From: JAWLCQ01 sp041687095
GTDB taxonomy: Bacteria > Planctomycetota > Phycisphaerae > SM23-33
Length of the DNA stretch: 5,713 nucleotides
NCBI GenBank assembly: GCA_041687095.1
Contig: JAWLCQ010000257.1
Location: forward strand, 1-5,713
Direction: 5' to 3'
Part shown: positions 4,713-5,713 of the stretch, in pieces
How the letters are laid out: the number at the start of each line of letters is the position of its first letter
Position numbering within the stretch: position 1 is the stretch's first letter
Notes under the pieces: model-generated
The model's database searches: none
Told to the model about the DNA's origin: nothing
The model's input: the letters and a program-made list of their open reading frames with translations, nothing else
Position numbers and translations under genes: made by a program

Positions 4713-5557
4713 TGCCCAACGCCGCCGCGGAGATCTTCCGCACCGCCGCCGCCGCCAACCGTGACGACCCCCGCCGCCACGGCAACCTCGTCCACCTCGA
4801 GCCCGGGGTCGAGGTCGTCGTCGCGGGGGACATCCACGGCAACCGCACGACGCTCAACAAGCTCATCGCCTCCGCGGACCTGGAGCGCCACGAGAACCGC
4901 CGCCTCATCCTCCAGGAGATCGTCCACGGGCCCCTCGACCCGCGGACCCAGCAGGACCGCTCCATCGAACCCCTCCTCCGCGCCGCCCGCCTCAAGGCCG
5001 CCCACCCCGCCCAGGTCCTCTTCCTCCTGGGCAACCACGACATCGCCCAGGTCAGCGGCGGGGAGATCACCAAGGAGGGCCGCCGGACCTGCGTGGACTT
5101 CGTCGAGGGCGTCAAGTACGCCTACCGCGACGACGCCCAGGAGGTCCTCGACGCCGTCTACGACTTCCTCCTCTCCCTCCCCCTCGCCATCCGCTGCCCC
5201 GGGGGCACGTTCCTCGCCCACTCGCTCCCCTCGCCCAAGCGCATGGACAAGGCGGGCGTCGAGATCCTCGCCCGCCCCTACACCGCCGACGACCTCCGCC
5301 GCGGAGAGCCCGTCTACGAGTGGACCTGGGGCCGCGGCCAGACCCCCGAGCAGATCGACGCCCTCGCCGCCCAGCTCCACGCCACCTTCTTCGTCCTCGG
5401 CCACCGCCACGTACCCAACGGGTGGGAACTCGTCGGCGGGCGGGCCCTCACCCTCGCCAGCGACCACGAGCACGGCATGATCGTGATCTTCGGGAGCGAC
5501 GAGGCCCTGACGAACGACCGGGTGATGGAACTCGTCCGCCCGGTGGCGGGCCTCTGA
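4712..5557 (+). CDS. PPP-like metallophosphoesterase (probable protein phosphatase partner of the kinase)
   Basis: This 281-residue cytoplasmic protein has the calcineurin-like metallophosphoesterase fold. Motifs in order: GDIHGN (39-44; Asp40 and His42 as metal ligands), QEIVHG (68-73) where PPP enzymes have GDxxDRG, LGNHD (106-110; Asn108 and catalytic His109), the helix-strand DFLLSLPLAIR (151-161) leading to FLAHSLP with His170, and LGHRHVPNG (229-237) with His231. The LPLAIR...HSLP and GHRH blocks resemble bacterial PrpA/PP1-type Ser/Thr phosphatases, so it probably removes phosphates placed by the preceding kinase; a nucleotide or other phosphoester substrate remains possible. ATG 4712 shares its A with the kinase stop (TGATG) and has no Shine-Dalgarno, implying translational coupling and linked stoichiometry. 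The second motif has Glu69 for the bridging Asp and lacks the usual Arg. Leucine codons are nearly all CTC (29 of 32), unlike the kinase. Confidence 0.9.
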   Translation: MPNAAAEIFRTAAAANRDDPRRHGNLVHLEPGVEVVVAGDIHGNRTTLNKLIASADLERHENRRLILQEIVHGPLDPRTQQDRSIEPLLRAARLKAAHPAQVLFLLGNHDIAQVSGGEITKEGRRTCVDFVEGVKYAYRDDAQEVLDAVYDFLLSLPLAIRCPGGTFLAHSLPSPKRMDKAGVEILARPYTADDLRRGEPVYEWTWGRGQTPEQIDALAAQLHATFFVLGHRHVPNGWELVGGRALTLASDHEHGMIVIFGSDEALTNDRVMELVRPVAGL

Positions 5558-5580
5558 GAGCGGGCATGGGAAGCGGGGCA

Positions 5581-5600
5581 TGGGCGTCTGGCCCACGCCC
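5581..5600 (+). terminator. Candidate 3' hairpin after the kinase-phosphatase pair
   Basis: GGGCGT (5582-5587) and ACGCCC (5595-5600) form a perfect 6-bp stem 24 nt after the phosphatase stop; TGGGC/GCCCA (5581-5585/5591-5595) is an alternative. A C run, not a T run, follows, so termination, if any, is not of the classical type. Just before it GCGGGCATGGG (5560-5570) is repeated as GCGGGGCATGGG (5573-5584). Confidence 0.3.
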
Positions 5601-5628
5601 CCCCCCCCGAAAGACCTCCGAAACAACT

Positions 5629-5644
5629 TTCGTAACCGTTCACG
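5629..5644 (+). repeat. Third copy of the MITE terminal sequence
   Basis: TTCGTAACCGTTCACG is identical over 16 bp to 1904-1919, which covers the left end of the 144-bp element. The following bases (CCTGCCC...) differ from that element. If it is the left end of a related element, its other end lies beyond 5713. No gene is seen from 5558 to the window end. Confidence 0.6.
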
Positions 5645-5713
5645 CCTGCCCATGCGACGACAGGAGTCTGAAGAAACAGCGGGAGAGAAGGGGATTACGC
5701 AGATTTCAGGATT

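Noticed and set aside
5598..5608. Run of 11 C as a phase-variation tract
   Set aside because: It is outside any coding region and after a hairpin; homopolymer C runs occur elsewhere in this C-rich strand.
4340..5653. 437-residue minus-strand frame opposite the kinase and phosphatase
   Set aside because: Antisense shadow of the phosphatase; Gly/Val/Glu-rich translation is the mirror of C-ending codons.

Overview
This is a GC-rich bacterial window, probably planctomycete (possibly Phycisphaerae-like). That placement is inference: it rests on the GC-rich composition, the kinase family (GARSTIW and HAD-type catalytic loop), long repeat-bearing spacers and inconsistent Shine-Dalgarno use. No rRNA, tRNA or CRISPR array was found.

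Layout. Positions 1-208 hold the 5' end of an IS4-family (Tn5/IS50-like) transposase on the minus strand and the probable outer end of that insertion sequence. Positions 264-424 are a degenerate 7-bp tandem array (consensus GTTCCTG, 23 units in one register) that runs into the 3' end of the next gene. Two minus-strand genes follow as a likely transcription unit: a YcgR-like PilZ protein (962-1741) and then, 18 bp downstream, an Ogt-type DNA alkyltransferase (401-943). The 578-bp spacer 1742-2319 contains a candidate terminator, a 144-bp MITE-like element (1907-2050) with perfect 15-bp terminal inverted repeats and a perfect 8-bp flanking duplication, and further hairpins. A minus-strand membrane protein of the lysylphosphatidylglycerol-synthase transmembrane/UPF0104 family occupies 2320-3555.

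From a 191-bp divergent spacer, a plus-strand pair reads to the right: a soluble Ser/Thr protein kinase (3747-4712) and a PPP-like metallophosphoesterase (4712-5557), overlapping by 1 nt (TGATG). The window closes with GC hairpins, a third copy of the MITE terminal sequence (5629-5644) and the possible start of another repeat.

How the genes may work together. The strongest functional unit is the translationally coupled kinase/phosphatase pair, which looks like a writer and eraser of the same phosphoproteins. The kinase has HAD in place of HRD and DLG in place of DFG; the phosphatase has QEIVHG where PPP enzymes have GDxxDRG. The PilZ protein carries both c-di-GMP-binding motifs and should be a c-di-GMP effector; its pairing with ogt may be only positional. 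Nothing in the sequence links the membrane protein to its neighbours functionally. The most notable non-genic signal is the MITE-like element.
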